DNA of 64,000 bases from positions 1 through 64,000 of the forward strand of contig NZ_JAIZDB010000012.1 in NCBI RefSeq assembly GCF_029533155.1, given 5' to 3'. Of this stretch, positions 26,222-36,003 are shown piece after piece. The translations under genes were made by a program, and so were the position numbers. Each line of letters starts with the position of its first letter. The first letter of the stretch is position 1. The notes below the pieces were generated by a model. It searched no databases and was not told where the DNA came from. It was given only the letters and a program-made list of their open reading frames with translations. Source of the stretch: Psychrobacillus antarcticus. Lineage in GTDB: Bacteria; Bacillota; Bacilli; Bacillales_A; Planococcaceae.

Positions 26222-26773
26222 CTAAACCTCTTTGTCTTGTATTTGCTTCCATAAGGAAGAAAGCTCCATGAATTTCTCTTTGTTATTCTCATCAATTGCT
26301 TGATCAATTTGCTTTTTTAATTGTTCCATCTGAAAGGCTTGCAAGCTTTCCATTACGATATCCTCTGCAATCATTTTATCCTTTTCACTTATCTGCAAAT
26401 ATTTTGGCATGTATGGATTTTCTTCTAATACCGCCAAATACTCTGGACTAGGTGGCATCATTTGAAAGTTCAATTGAATGTACATATCCTCTTCCGGATG
26501 TAAACGCAAATCATGAAAGGACTTTTCAGCATCAGCAGTCATGATGCTACCTTTATAGAATCGAAATGGTATACCTGAGGACGTCGTAACCGACATAATC
26601 ATTGCTCGAGGACAATAGTGCGCCTCCTCCACAAAGTGGACGTTATTCAACAATGTCTCGTGGCTTATTAAGTAATTCAAGATCCACACGCACTCTCTTC
26701 TTTTCATCTGATACTTTTTTAAAAACCACCGAACAAATTCTTTTTTCTCACCAACTGAAACAGAAGCAGTCAC
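26222..26773 (-). CDS. ypiB: YpiB protein (UPF0302 with IDEAL domain)
   Basis: This 183-residue protein has the UPF0302 domain (about residues 5-110, EKKEFVRWFLKKYQMKRRECVWILNYL) and a short IDEAL domain (about residues 138-175, IDQAIDENNKEKFMELSSLWKQ). The family is conserved in Bacilli and its function is unclear. It lies between ypiA and ypiF in the standard order, with about 20 bases to ypiA, so the three are probably one transcript. Confidence 0.88.
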   Translation of the reverse strand: MTASVSVGEKKEFVRWFLKKYQMKRRECVWILNYLISHETLLNNVHFVEEAHYCPRAMIMSVTTSSGIPFRFYKGSIMTADAEKSFHDLRLHPEEDMYIQLNFQMMPPSPEYLAVLEENPYMPKYLQISEKDKMIAEDIVMESLQAFQMEQLKKQIDQAIDENNKEKFMELSSLWKQIQDKEV

Positions 26774-26793
26774 GTAACCTCTCCTTCCCTCAT

Positions 26794-28038
26794 TTATTCG
26801 AACATTTCAAACCATTCACTATTTTCCGGTTGAAGTTTTTGCAAAATCAGTACAACCTCTTTTGCCTCTGCTCTTTTCCCTTCCTCTAAAAGGAAATAAA
26901 CATATCTTTCTAAAAAAGGAACATCCTCTTTATGTTCAGTATATGCAAGTTGATAAAATTCGTATGCTTTTTCAAAGGATTCTAATCTTTCGTATGCAAC
27001 TGCTAAAAATGGGTACATCGCAGACCATTCAAATTGCTCTTTCTTCAACGTTTCATAGAGTTCCAAGAGCTCCTCATCCTTCTCTTCTGTGGAAAGTAAG
27101 GAAGACAAGATGAAAATAGCATCCATATATTCTGGGTCAAGTGCAATTGCTTCCCTTAAAAAAGTTTCTGCTTCTTTCACTCTACCCAATTTCAAGGAAA
27201 TTTTACCTGCAAATAAATAATATTCTTTTTCAAACTCATCCCTATTAATACCGTCTGTAATTGCTTTTAGAGCATCCTCATTTTTGTCTTGCATTGCATA
27301 TGTCTCAGCAAGTAGCATATAGCCTGAGAAGTAGTCAGGATCAATTTGAAGGAGGTCCTCTAACTGATTGGTAGCAGTCTCATAATGCTGCACTTGGAAG
27401 GATGCATAAGCAGCATGAAAGAGCACGTCTGGTGCGACTTCTTTTTTCAGTGCTTCTGTATAAAAGGGGATCGCTTCTTCATAGGCCGCTCCAGCACTAT
27501 AGATTTCTGCTAATTTAAGCGATAAATCTACTCCTTGTATGGAGTCCTGATGAGGTAGTAAATCCTCTATTACACGTGCTGCTTCTAAGTATCTGCCAGT
27601 TTCAAACAATAATTCACCTTTCGCATACATTAGCAAAGGTTCTTTTGGTAATAACATAATTGCTTCATTTATTTTTTGTTCTGCAACCTCATATAGCCCA
27701 AGCATTTGATAATAGTCAGCTAATGTAAGTAATGCCTGCGGATAAGCATCACTCGTTTTTTCAATAGTCGTTAGCATTTCTAGAGCTTCATCTTCTTTAT
27801 CCATTTCCAAATACAGCTGCGCTTGATCGATCTTCAGCTGATTTTCTTCCGGAAATAAAAAGTGAAGATGCTCTAGGACAGTAATGGCTTCTTGTAAAAA
27901 TCCGAATTGAGTCAGCGAATCTGCTAGTTGGTACTGCTCATCGGGATCGCCATTCAATAAGAAATGTTCAATCATTGTTCCAAGTTTTTCTATGTTTCCT
28001 TCTTCCATTGCCTGGATGAAAGGTGTCAAGTTGTCCAT
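26794..28038 (-). CDS. ypiA: Tetratricopeptide-repeat protein YpiA
   Basis: This 414-residue protein consists almost entirely of TPR helices (for example AITVLEHLHFLFPEENQLKID, AEQKINEAIMLLPKEPLLMY and AETFLREAIALDPEYMDAIFI). It has no signal peptide or membrane segment, so it is a cytoplasmic scaffold or adaptor. The length and the ypiA-ypiB-ypiF order match B. subtilis. The biological role is not known. It is the first gene of the run that leads to the qcr operon. Confidence 0.85.
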   Translation of the reverse strand: MDNLTPFIQAMEEGNIEKLGTMIEHFLLNGDPDEQYQLADSLTQFGFLQEAITVLEHLHFLFPEENQLKIDQAQLYLEMDKEDEALEMLTTIEKTSDAYPQALLTLADYYQMLGLYEVAEQKINEAIMLLPKEPLLMYAKGELLFETGRYLEAARVIEDLLPHQDSIQGVDLSLKLAEIYSAGAAYEEAIPFYTEALKKEVAPDVLFHAAYASFQVQHYETATNQLEDLLQIDPDYFSGYMLLAETYAMQDKNEDALKAITDGINRDEFEKEYYLFAGKISLKLGRVKEAETFLREAIALDPEYMDAIFILSSLLSTEEKDEELLELYETLKKEQFEWSAMYPFLAVAYERLESFEKAYEFYQLAYTEHKEDVPFLERYVYFLLEEGKRAEAKEVVLILQKLQPENSEWFEMFE

Positions 28039-28136
28039 GTTATCACCATACTTTCATTATACCTTTATCCTACAAGAACATTTGTTTTTGAACAAGAGAA
28101 AAACCCTCATAGTTAAGGGATGCCAATAATAAATAT

Positions 28137-28184
28137 AATATCAGCCACTTTTCTGTTCAAAATTGAACAAAAGTGGCTGATATT
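28137..28184. repeat. Near-perfect 24-bp inverted repeat (hairpin)
   Basis: AATATCAGCCACTTTT, then a palindromic TGTTCAA/TTGAACA core, then the mirrored arm AAAAGTGGCTGATATT form a nearly perfect palindrome 48 bases long. There is no long T-tract on either side. It lies upstream of ypiA and beside a small minus-strand ORF for which it may be a terminator. Confidence 0.6.
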
Positions 28185-28201
28185 AATCCTTCCAATATAG
28201 A

Positions 28202-28351
28202 TTATTCTACTTCTTCAAGGGCGTCAGGATAAATAACGCTGTCAAACACTTCACCCGAAACTTCATCCTTCGAATTAATCTTCACTTTATAATCGTCCGA
28301 ATCTACACCATTAAACAATTGATAGAGCAATACAGACATCCCTAGACCCAT
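28202..28351 (-). pseudogene. Small membrane-anchored protein ORF, apparently frameshifted
   Basis: A 49-codon frame (MGLGMSVLLYQLFNGVDSDD and on to PDALEEVE) has no ribosome site at its first ATG. Just upstream, in a neighbouring frame, MKIALMALC would supply the missing start of a signal anchor. A single-base change near 28352 would join the two. It may be a recent pseudogene or a sequencing error. No family is recognised. Confidence 0.35.
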
Positions 28352-28513
28352 CACACAAAGCCATCAAAGCTATTTTCATATGCGGCCATATCTGCGCATT
28401 CGAAATTATTAAACTCCATATAGAACACTAGTTCTACCGATGATATAATAAACCCACAATTGCATATGCAGGGCTGGCGGTTGGTCACTTCCATGTAGAA
28501 TGGAAGTGATATT

Positions 28514-28621
28514 ATGACAACTTTTGAGATTATAAGTTTACTAATTCAACTATCCATTGGTTGGGTTGCCTTATTCTCCATTTTGTTGTCCATCATCTTT
28601 TTTGGAATGAAAAAGAAGTAA
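28514..28621 (+). CDS. Putative type I toxin (TxpA/holin-like small membrane peptide)
   Basis: This 35-residue peptide starts MTTFEIISLLIQLSIGWVAL, has one membrane helix (about residues 7-31) and ends in KKK. This matches the TxpA/BsrH-type toxins of Bacilli, which insert in the membrane and are silenced by an antisense RNA. A GGAAGTGAT ribosome site precedes ATG 28514, and TATAAT is present at 28444-28449. Immediately after the stop come the nested hairpins typical of such loci. No antitoxin protein is expected. Confidence 0.75.
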   Translation: MTTFEIISLLIQLSIGWVALFSILLSIIFFGMKKK

Positions 28622-28725
28622 CCGCCCCTCCCACAAAGGTTTGACGGTTACTTCAACGTTAAAACTGGATCAACCGCTCTTCTTGCGGTTTGGCAATTGT
28701 ATGACCGGGTGTTGACGCACTCGGT
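28616..28725 (-). ncRNA. Candidate antisense antitoxin RNA region (RatA-like)
   Basis: The 3' end of the toxin gene carries three stems: AAGTAACCG/CGGTTACTT (28616-28653), AACCGC/GCGGTT (28672-28690) and ACCGGGTG/CACTCGGT (28704-28725). The last is followed by ATTTATA and is probably the toxin mRNA terminator. In TxpA/RatA loci an antisense RNA from the opposite strand overlaps this part. A minus-strand TATAAA lies just beyond 28725. The transcript and its ends are inference. Confidence 0.5.
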
Positions 28726-28820
28726 ATTTATAATATATGTCTATTTTATCATATTCATCAGAAAAATTACATTGGTAGAGAAAATATGTCATACATTAAA
28801 CACAAATTAATTTTACAGAA

Positions 28821-30125
28821 TTACTTTGATTTTATAACACTCGAAATATCTTCAAAAAATGTCGGGTAGGAAACAGCGATGCACCCTGCATTATCTATTG
28901 TGACAGGGTCTGTTGTTATCAAGGAAGCGACTGCTGCCATCATGCCAATACGGTGATCTCCATAAGTGAGGAGTTCGCCGCCATGAAGTGTTGTCGGTCC
29001 TTCGATGATCATGCCATCATCTGTGGCAATAATATTAGCTCCCAGTTTTTTTAATTCATTTACTACTGCATCAATTCGGTTCGTTTCTTTCACTTTTAGC
29101 TCTTCTGCATTTTTAATAATAGTTTTCCCGTTCGCTTGAGTAGCTAGTAAAGCGATAACCGGGATTTCATCAATAAGTCGAGGGATCAGCTCTCCACCGA
29201 TTTCCGTACCAACTAAATCAGAGGACTCGATGTCAATCGTACCCATTTCCTCGTGACTACTGTTGTCGGAGTCATTAACTGTATAAGTAGCACCCATTGC
29301 TTGTAGAACGTCCATAATACCTGTTCTTGTTGGATTTAAGCCGACATTTGTCAAGGTCAGCCTGCTATTTGGGACAATTGCTCCAGCAACTAATAAAAAC
29401 GCAGCAGAAGAAATATCACCTGGTACAATAACATGCGTTCCAGTAAGCTTTTGTCCACCTTGTAATCGTATCGTTTTATCATCTACCGCAATAGATGCAC
29501 CGAAGTGTTTTAACATTTTCTCTGTATGATCTCTAGACGTTTCCATTTCCTCCACTACGGTTTCTCCGTCTGCATTTAAAGCCGCGAGTAAAATAGCAGA
29601 TTTCACCTGCGCACTAGCTACTGGCATCGTATAGTGAATAGCTTGCAATTTAGATCCTTCCACTGCAATAGGGGTAAATTGTCCGTTTTCTCGCCCTATC
29701 AGCTTCGTACCCATTTGTTTTAATGGATCCGTGACTCTTCTCATTGGACGTTTTTGGATTGATTCGTCCCCTATTAAAACCGATGCAACGGAAGAGCCAG
29801 CTAAAATTCCGAGCATTAAACGAGTAGTTGTCCCAGAATTCCCCGTATATAGTATTTCATCGGGTTCTTTCCAGTTCATGATCCCTTCACTCATAATCGT
29901 TACTTCCTCACCATCAATAGAAATTTTCACTCCAAGCTTTTGAAAGCAATCTATTGTACTTAAGCAATCATCGCTCTGTAAAAACCCTTCGACAGTTGTA
30001 GTCCCTTCTGCTATAGCACCAAACATAATGGAACGATGCGAGACAGACTTATCTCCAGGGATACGAATAGTACCCTCTAATGTAGGCTGTGCATAATCTA
30101 AATTCTGACTAGTTACCAAGGTCAT
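28821..30125 (-). CDS. aroA: 3-phosphoshikimate 1-carboxyvinyltransferase (EPSP synthase)
   Basis: This 434-residue EPSP synthase joins phosphoenolpyruvate and shikimate 3-phosphate in the chorismate pathway. It has [18 protein letters not shown] near the N-terminus, the [19 protein letters not shown] loop, and [11 protein letters not shown] and [12 protein letters not shown] near the C-terminus. It is called aroE in B. subtilis and is the last gene of the aromatic supra-operon, after tyrA. The N-terminal glycine pattern resembles class II enzymes. Confidence 0.96.
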   Translation of the reverse strand: MTLVTSQNLDYAQPTLEGTIRIPGDKSVSHRSIMFGAIAEGTTTVEGFLQSDDCLSTIDCFQKLGVKISIDGEEVTIMSEGIMNWKEPDEILYTGNSGTTTRLMLGILAGSSVASVLIGDESIQKRPMRRVTDPLKQMGTKLIGRENGQFTPIAVEGSKLQAIHYTMPVASAQVKSAILLAALNADGETVVEEMETSRDHTEKMLKHFGASIAVDDKTIRLQGGQKLTGTHVIVPGDISSAAFLLVAGAIVPNSRLTLTNVGLNPTRTGIMDVLQAMGATYTVNDSDNSSHEEMGTIDIESSDLVGTEIGGELIPRLIDEIPVIALLATQANGKTIIKNAEELKVKETNRIDAVVNELKKLGANIIATDDGMIIEGPTTLHGGELLTYGDHRIGMMAAVASLITTDPVTIDNAGCIAVSYPTFFEDISSVIKSK

Positions 30126-30131
30126 CCCTCC

Positions 30132-31232
30132 TTAAGAAATATACGTTTCAAATGTTGTGTTCTTAGCAATGCACTCCACAGCTTTTGCACGATCATCTAT
30201 CGATTGAAAGCTTATGACTAGTATTCCAAAAACGTCTTCACGAGTTTCAACAATCCGTAAGTTCGTGATACTTATATGGTCTTTTGCTAAATATCCTGTT
30301 ATTTCAGAAATGACACCAGGATAATCAGGTACATCCACATAGAGGTCAAATACACTATACATCGCCCCTTGTGAATTGATAGGTAGATCATCTCGTATAT
30401 TTTTAGCGGTTGTAAAATATTCCTCTATATCACTTGAATCAGCGTAGGAAAGTAAGTCTTGCAATTTAGTCATTTCATTGGTCCATATTTGTAATTGATT
30501 ACTTAATTCCTTCCGATTTTGAAGGGTTATATCTCTCCAAACAATTGGATTGGCGGAAGCAATTCTAGTTAGGTCTCGAAATCCTCCGGCCGCAAGCTGT
30601 TTTGTAAAAGGATATTGTTCGTTTTCAAAAGATAATTGATGTACAAGGGAAGCTGCGACTAAATGCGGGAAATGACTAACTACAGCAGTCATATGATCAT
30701 GTTCCTCTGCTCCAACTTGTACTAATTTCGCTTTCGTTACATGTAATAAATCTATCAGAACTTGAATTCGTTCTTCAGATTCGTCTTCAAAAGGTGTCAG
30801 TAAATAATAGGCATTTTCAAACAGGATCGGTCTGGCAGCCTCTACACCACTTTTGTGGGAGCCAGCCATGGGATGACCACCTATAAACGTAATGCCCTTT
30901 TCTTTTAATGAAATGGCAGCTTTCATTATTTCTTTTTTCGTACTACCTGTATCTGTTACAATTACTTGTTTCTTTAGTTGCCAATTCGGCAATTCATTCA
31001 TCAACCGAATTGTTTCACTTACGGGAGTAGCAAAAACAATTACGTCCGCAATCTCCGTTCCATCTTCCATGTTCGTAACCATCTCATCAATGACACTAAT
31101 TCTTTTCGCTGTTCGAAGCGTATGTCCATTTGCATCATATCCAATTATTGTCACATCTTTATTGCGTTTTAACCCAAGTGCCAGGGAACCACCTATTAAT
31201 CCAAGACCTATTATGAAAACGGTTTGCTGCAT
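30132..31232 (-). CDS. tyrA: Prephenate dehydrogenase with ACT domain
   Basis: This 366-residue enzyme oxidises prephenate to 4-hydroxyphenylpyruvate for tyrosine. The NAD-binding motif is GLGLIGGSLALGLKRN, the GGHPMAGSHKSGVEAA segment lies near residue 120, and a C-terminal ACT domain (about residues 295-366, YVDVPDYPGVISEITGYL) probably gives tyrosine feedback. Its start codon touches the hisC stop, so the two are coupled. Confidence 0.95.
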   Translation of the reverse strand: MQQTVFIIGLGLIGGSLALGLKRNKDVTIIGYDANGHTLRTAKRISVIDEMVTNMEDGTEIADVIVFATPVSETIRLMNELPNWQLKKQVIVTDTGSTKKEIMKAAISLKEKGITFIGGHPMAGSHKSGVEAARPILFENAYYLLTPFEDESEERIQVLIDLLHVTKAKLVQVGAEEHDHMTAVVSHFPHLVAASLVHQLSFENEQYPFTKQLAAGGFRDLTRIASANPIVWRDITLQNRKELSNQLQIWTNEMTKLQDLLSYADSSDIEEYFTTAKNIRDDLPINSQGAMYSVFDLYVDVPDYPGVISEITGYLAKDHISITNLRIVETREDVFGILVISFQSIDDRAKAVECIAKNTTFETYIS

Positions 31233-32332
31233 TATAGGACGCCTTCCTCTTTTAGAACTTCATCTAGTTTTTCTAATAACTCATTGTTTTGCTGCTCAGT
31301 TCCAATTGTAATACGAAGGTATCCTGGTTTCCCTAATACATTCCCACTTCGAACGATAAAACCACGCTTCATCAACCCTTGGAATACTACATCACTATCA
31401 GCTTTCACTTCCATTAAGATGAAATTAGTTTGCGAAGGGAAATAATCCAGATTTCTTTCTTGGCAATAAGACATAAATTGAGCTTTCCCAGTATTATTTT
31501 TTTCTCTACATTGTTCTATAAATGCTTGGTCCTCTAAACCAATAAGCGCAACTTGCTGACTTAGAACGGTATTATTAAATGGCTCGCGCGTTGGTTCTAG
31601 TTGAGCTATTACTGCTTCTGATCCGATTGCATATCCAACACGAAAGCTTGCAAGGCCATATGCTTTAGAGAAAGTACGCATGATTAATACATTTGGATGA
31701 TTTTCTAATAATCCTATAGAATCTTTGTAGTTTATGTCTGTTATGTATTCTGTGTATGCTTCATCCAAAACGATTAAAACATCCGTTGCTACTTTTTCGA
31801 TAAAATCTTTCAATTTATCGCTAGGTGTTAATGTGCCAGTTGGGTTGTTTGGATTACACACCCAAATGATGGCAGTGTTTTCATCAATCGCTGCTAGCAT
31901 ATTGTCTAAATCATGCTCTCCGTTGTTTGTAAGAGGGATTTCACGTACCTCTGCTCCTTCAACGATCGCATTATGCTTATATTGACCGAATGTTATATCG
32001 GCCATAATTGTATTCAATCCAGGTCGTAAAATAGCTCTTGATACAATTAAGATATTCTCGTCAGATCCATTACCAAATAATAGTTGTTTCTCCGAGACGT
32101 TCAAATGATTCGCTACAGCTGTTCTTAAATTTGATGCATATCCATCCGGATAGATGGCAAAATCTATCGTTGCATTCTCGAAGTATTCTTTTACTTTTGG
32201 TGACGCACCATATGGATTTTCATTGGATGCAAGTTTCGTCACTTTTTCTAAGTTAAACATCTTCTTCACTTCGTCGGAAGTTTTGCCAGGCTGATATGCA
32301 TTTAACCCATTGATCTGTTGTTTGAATTTCAT
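31232..32332 (-). CDS. hisC: Histidinol-phosphate aminotransferase
   Basis: This 366-residue PLP aminotransferase acts in histidine synthesis and, in Bacillus, also transaminates aromatic keto acids. The PLP lysine is in RTFSKAYGLASFRVGYAIG, with KLASNENPYGAS near the start and VCNPNNPTGT and DEAYTEY in the middle. It overlaps tyrA by one base. In B. subtilis the trp genes lie immediately upstream; here aroH does. Confidence 0.95.
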   Translation of the reverse strand: MKFKQQINGLNAYQPGKTSDEVKKMFNLEKVTKLASNENPYGASPKVKEYFENATIDFAIYPDGYASNLRTAVANHLNVSEKQLLFGNGSDENILIVSRAILRPGLNTIMADITFGQYKHNAIVEGAEVREIPLTNNGEHDLDNMLAAIDENTAIIWVCNPNNPTGTLTPSDKLKDFIEKVATDVLIVLDEAYTEYITDINYKDSIGLLENHPNVLIMRTFSKAYGLASFRVGYAIGSEAVIAQLEPTREPFNNTVLSQQVALIGLEDQAFIEQCREKNNTGKAQFMSYCQERNLDYFPSQTNFILMEVKADSDVVFQGLMKRGFIVRSGNVLGKPGYLRITIGTEQQNNELLEKLDEVLKEEGVL

Positions 32333-32354
32333 TTTAACCCCTCAATTCTATAAA

Positions 32355-32717
32355 TTATTTAAGTAAATCTGGTCTTAGTTGGACAGCGTTATTTAAATAG
32401 ATATGCTGTACCTCTTGCTGTGTTTTTTCTGTATTTACATGCATTAGTAATCGAATACATTTATCTAACGCTCCTGGTACGTTCATTTCATGAGTACACA
32501 TTACTGGGACATACGTCCATCCCTCTAAGCCTCTAACAGCTCTTGCCGGAAAGGCAGAAGTAATATCGGTCGTAGTTGAAATAATGACAGAAGCGATGTC
32601 TTCAGGTAAAATATCATTTGATTTTGCCATTTCTTCCACTAGTCGTCTAGTTTCTTGCAGTACTAATTCATTTGAATCGGCTGTTACTGTAGTTGCTCCT
32701 CTTACCCCTCTAATCAT
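32355..32717 (-). CDS. aroH: Monofunctional chorismate mutase (AroH type)
   Basis: This 120-residue AroH-class trimeric chorismate mutase converts chorismate to prephenate. It starts MIRGVRGATTVTADSNE and has the VISTTTDITSAFPARAVR and VPVMCTHEMNVPGALDKCIR motifs that form the active site. Length is usual (about 120-127). It overlaps aroB by four bases and is followed directly by hisC, without the trp block seen in B. subtilis. Confidence 0.96.
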   Translation of the reverse strand: MIRGVRGATTVTADSNELVLQETRRLVEEMAKSNDILPEDIASVIISTTTDITSAFPARAVRGLEGWTYVPVMCTHEMNVPGALDKCIRLLMHVNTEKTQQEVQHIYLNNAVQLRPDLLK

Positions 32718-33808
32718 TCGTTACCCTCCCTAACCCATTGTCGCAGCTGTTCGTCACATTTTTTAACTTCTTCCATCAAAATTGTTTGGACAAATGGTTC
32801 ACCAATTTCTTGAAGTAATGCAAAATGAAGTTCCCCATTCATTGTCTTTTTATCTTTTAGCATAAATTTTGATAAATCTTCAAATTTACATGGAAGAACA
32901 TGCTTAAAATTATATCCAAGTCGATTCGCTAGATCATACACGTCTTTAGAATATCCTGCTGCCACATTACCATGAAGCTCACTTAGCATTAGTGCAGGAA
33001 TCATACCGATCATCACAGCCTCGCCATGCGTTATTTTACCGTAGCCGACAGATGCCTCAACTGCATGGCCATATGTATGACCAAAATTTAAAAACTTGCG
33101 ATAGGACTGCTCTTTTTCGTCTAATTCGACAATATGTGCTTTTACACGAATTCCCTTTTCAATCCAACGTAATAATTCATTATTATCGATGGCATCTAAG
33201 TTAGGGAGAGCAAGAAATTCATCCATCCAGTTAGCATCACTGATAATCGCATGCTTGATCACTTCGGCAAGACCCGAACGAACCTCTGCTTCTGGTAACG
33301 TTTTTAAGAAATGAAAGTCATATAATACTTCCATAGGTTGATAGAAAGCCCCGATCATATTCTTTCCATTTGGGTGATTAATAGCAGTTTTACCTCCAAC
33401 GGCACTATCATGCGCTAAAATAGTCGTTGGAATTTGATAAAAAGGAATACCTCGCATAAATGTTGCTGCCACAAACCCAGCCAAGTCACCAACTGCTCCT
33501 CCCCCTAACGCAAGAAGAGCAGAATTTCTAGAAAAATTTTCTTCTAGCAAAAAGGTCTGTACTTGATAATAGGATTCAAACGTTTTACAGTCCTCACCAT
33601 TTGGAACGATATAAAGTTTATATGGCAGCTTAAAATTAGTCCGAACATACTCCTCATGTAAACTCCACACATGTTCATCCGTAATTAGCACTAATTGATC
33701 ATATGCCGACAATACATCTGCTTGTCTTTCACAAAAAGATTCTAAAACATTCTCACCTAAATAAACTTCATATACGGAATCTTTCGTTTTGACTTGGATA
33801 GACATCAT
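32714..33808 (-). CDS. aroB: 3-dehydroquinate synthase
   Basis: This 364-residue NAD- and metal-dependent enzyme makes 3-dehydroquinate. It has the NAD-binding LALGGGAVGDLAGFVAATFMRG, QIPTTILAHDSAVGGKTAIN, and the metal histidines in LNFGHTYGHAVEA. The start ATGATG overlaps the aroC stop by one base, and the second ATG would also serve. It is the second enzyme gene of the supra-operon. Confidence 0.96.
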   Translation of the reverse strand: MMSIQVKTKDSVYEVYLGENVLESFCERQADVLSAYDQLVLITDEHVWSLHEEYVRTNFKLPYKLYIVPNGEDCKTFESYYQVQTFLLEENFSRNSALLALGGGAVGDLAGFVAATFMRGIPFYQIPTTILAHDSAVGGKTAINHPNGKNMIGAFYQPMEVLYDFHFLKTLPEAEVRSGLAEVIKHAIISDANWMDEFLALPNLDAIDNNELLRWIEKGIRVKAHIVELDEKEQSYRKFLNFGHTYGHAVEASVGYGKITHGEAVMIGMIPALMLSELHGNVAAGYSKDVYDLANRLGYNFKHVLPCKFEDLSKFMLKDKKTMNGELHFALLQEIGEPFVQTILMEEVKKCDEQLRQWVREGNE

Positions 33809-34989
33809 TAAAACCCCTTTGTATATGCTCTATGACTCTCTATATCTGCCAGTAATGTATCCAATTTATCTCCATGGAAGGTTTCCAGTACTGCTTGTGC
33901 AATCTCCCAAGCAATAACAGCTTCGGCAACTACAGAAGCTGCTGGTACTGCACAGCTATCCGATCTTTCAATACTTGCCTTGAATGGCTCTTTCGTATCG
34001 ATGTCTACACTTTGAAGTGGCTTATAAAGCGTAGGAATTGGTTTCATCACGCCACGAACTACTATTGGCATTCCAGTAGACATACCGCCCTCTAGACCAC
34101 CTAAACGGTTTGTATCGCGTGTATAACCTTCTGCTTCACTCCAAGAAATCTGATCGTGAACTTGGCTTCCAAAAAGGTTCGCCATTTCAAATCCTAATCC
34201 TACTTCTACACCCTTAAATGCATTGATGCTCATCATCGCCATTGCCAGTTTACCGTCTAACTTACGATCATAATGGACATAGCTACCAACTCCTGCCGGC
34301 ATCCCTGTAACGATTACCTCTACTACTCCACCAATCGTATCTCCAGCCTTTTTTGCATTGTCGATCGCTTCTACCATTTTCGCAGAGCTTTCCGGATCTA
34401 AGCAATAAACCGGGTCTGCCTCCACAATGTCACGAATTTCCTCTATTGTCTTTCCGTTTGTCAAATCCAAATTAGCCTCTATTCCGCCAATTTTCGTCAC
34501 ATGAGCGACAATAGATATACCTAATTTACTTAACAATTCTTTTGCAACTGCTCCAACCGCAACTCTTACCGTAGTTTCACGAGCTGACGAACGCTCTAGG
34601 ACATTGCGTAAATCACGATGACCATACTTCATACCACCAACTAAATCGGCATGTCCAGGACGTGGTCTTGTAATTTTTCGTTTAATATCCTCAGGATCTA
34701 TTTCATCTCCAAGAGGCTCAATTCCCATAATATTTGTCCAATGCTTCCAATCATCATTGTTTACAACGAGACAAACTGGAGATCCTAGCGTTTTCCCGTG
34801 GCGTACACCTGAAGTAATAGCTACTGTATCTGTTTCAATCTGCATACGTCTTCCGCGACCATGTCCACCCTGACGACGTTTTAATTCTTTATTTACCATT
34901 TCACTCGTTATTTCTAATTGGGCCGGTAACCCCTCTATAATAGCTGTTAGTTGTGGTCCATGTGATTCACCTGCAGTTAAATATCTCAC
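33808..34989 (-). CDS. aroC: Chorismate synthase
   Basis: This 393-residue flavin-dependent enzyme forms chorismate from EPSP. Signature motifs are [11 protein letters not shown] at the start, [22 protein letters not shown] and [17 protein letters not shown]. The start is assigned to GTG 34989, after AAGGGGGAA, giving [11 protein letters not shown]; the TTG/ATG candidates upstream lack a ribosome site. It is named aroF in B. subtilis and heads aroC-aroB-aroH-hisC-tyrA-aroA. Confidence 0.95.
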   Translation of the reverse strand: MRYLTAGESHGPQLTAIIEGLPAQLEITSEMVNKELKRRQGGHGRGRRMQIETDTVAITSGVRHGKTLGSPVCLVVNNDDWKHWTNIMGIEPLGDEIDPEDIKRKITRPRPGHADLVGGMKYGHRDLRNVLERSSARETTVRVAVGAVAKELLSKLGISIVAHVTKIGGIEANLDLTNGKTIEEIRDIVEADPVYCLDPESSAKMVEAIDNAKKAGDTIGGVVEVIVTGMPAGVGSYVHYDRKLDGKLAMAMMSINAFKGVEVGLGFEMANLFGSQVHDQISWSEAEGYTRDTNRLGGLEGGMSTGMPIVVRGVMKPIPTLYKPLQSVDIDTKEPFKASIERSDSCAVPAASVVAEAVIAWEIAQAVLETFHGDKLDTLLADIESHRAYTKGF

Positions 34990-35127
34990 AGCACTTTCCC
35001 CCTTCAACTCGTTAAAGTATTTGTTTATCACTATATCAAAATTTCAGTTCAATGTATAGAAAAAAAGCAGTAGTGCCTATTTTTCAGAAGTCAGTTTTGG
35101 TTTCCGACATCGTGTCGCTGGAGACTA

Positions 35128-35159
35128 GAAGAAAACTGTCCGAAATTCCTCGGACAGTT
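35128..35159 (-). terminator. Terminator of cheR
   Basis: AACTGTCCGA pairs with TCGGACAGTT around six bases, with TTCTTC on the minus strand, directly after the cheR stop. It separates cheR from the aro genes. Confidence 0.75.
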
Positions 35160-35163
35160 CCAC

Positions 35164-35934
35164 TTATTTTTTCCGATAAAAAAAGGTATCTTCCGTTTCA
35201 AATCCATACTTACTTGGATTGAATATCTGTTCCGTACTGCCGACAAATAGAATTCCTCCAGATTTTAATGAATCACTAAAGTTTTGATAAATTTGATCTT
35301 TTGCTTCTTCCGTAAAGTAAATCATCACATTCCTACAAACAATCAAATCAAAATTTTTATCATATGTATCTTTCAATAAATTATGTTTTTTAAATGTTAC
35401 AGTCTTTTTAACCGAATCACTCATTTTATAAAATGGAGTTTGGTCCTCAAAGTACTTATTTTTTATATCCGCCGGAACCTCAGCTAATGAGCGTTCTGGA
35501 TAAATACCAACTTTTGCACGCTGTATGGCATTTTCATCTAAATCGGTTGCGTGAACAGCAATTTGAGATAGAGGTAGATAATTAGATAAAACCATTGCAA
35601 TTGTATAAGGCTCTTCTCCAGTTGAGCATGCTGCACTCCAAATTTTTAGGCGTTTGTTTGTTTCTAATAATTTTGGAAGTATTTTAGTTTGCAGTATATC
35701 CCAGCGTTTCGCATTCCGATAAAACTCTGAAACATTGATCGTCATTCTATCTAGAAACTCGTTCAATAGATCTCTATTCGTGTCGAGTGCTTGATAAAAT
35801 TCGACAAAGTTATTAAATCCCTTTTTTTCATACAAAGAAGTAAGTCTACGACGCATCTGTGCCTCTTTATACGCCGCAAGATCTATGCCTGTTTTTTTCT
35901 TAATGGAATCCACAAATTTAATATAATCTGGCAA
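35164..35934 (-). CDS. cheR: Chemotaxis protein methyltransferase
   Basis: This 256-residue CheR methylates glutamates of chemoreceptors using S-adenosylmethionine. It has the N-terminal helical domain (AYKEAQMRRRLTSLYEKKGF), TINVSEFYRNAKRW, and the SAM site KIWSAACSTGEEPYTIAMVL. A late motif is FDLIVCRNVMIYF. Length equals B. subtilis CheR (256) when the TTG at 35934, eight bases after GAAGGGGG, is used. It is preceded by a terminator-like hairpin and a 21-bp repeat array that isolate it from ndk. Confidence 0.94.
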   Translation of the reverse strand: MPDYIKFVDSIKKKTGIDLAAYKEAQMRRRLTSLYEKKGFNNFVEFYQALDTNRDLLNEFLDRMTINVSEFYRNAKRWDILQTKILPKLLETNKRLKIWSAACSTGEEPYTIAMVLSNYLPLSQIAVHATDLDENAIQRAKVGIYPERSLAEVPADIKNKYFEDQTPFYKMSDSVKKTVTFKKHNLLKDTYDKNFDLIVCRNVMIYFTEEAKDQIYQNFSDSLKSGGILFVGSTEQIFNPSKYGFETEDTFFYRKK

Positions 35935-36003
35935 AATGATTTCGCCCCCTTCTGAAGACCTATAATTAGTATATCTTATCCATGGCATTTCGAACATACA
36001 AAA

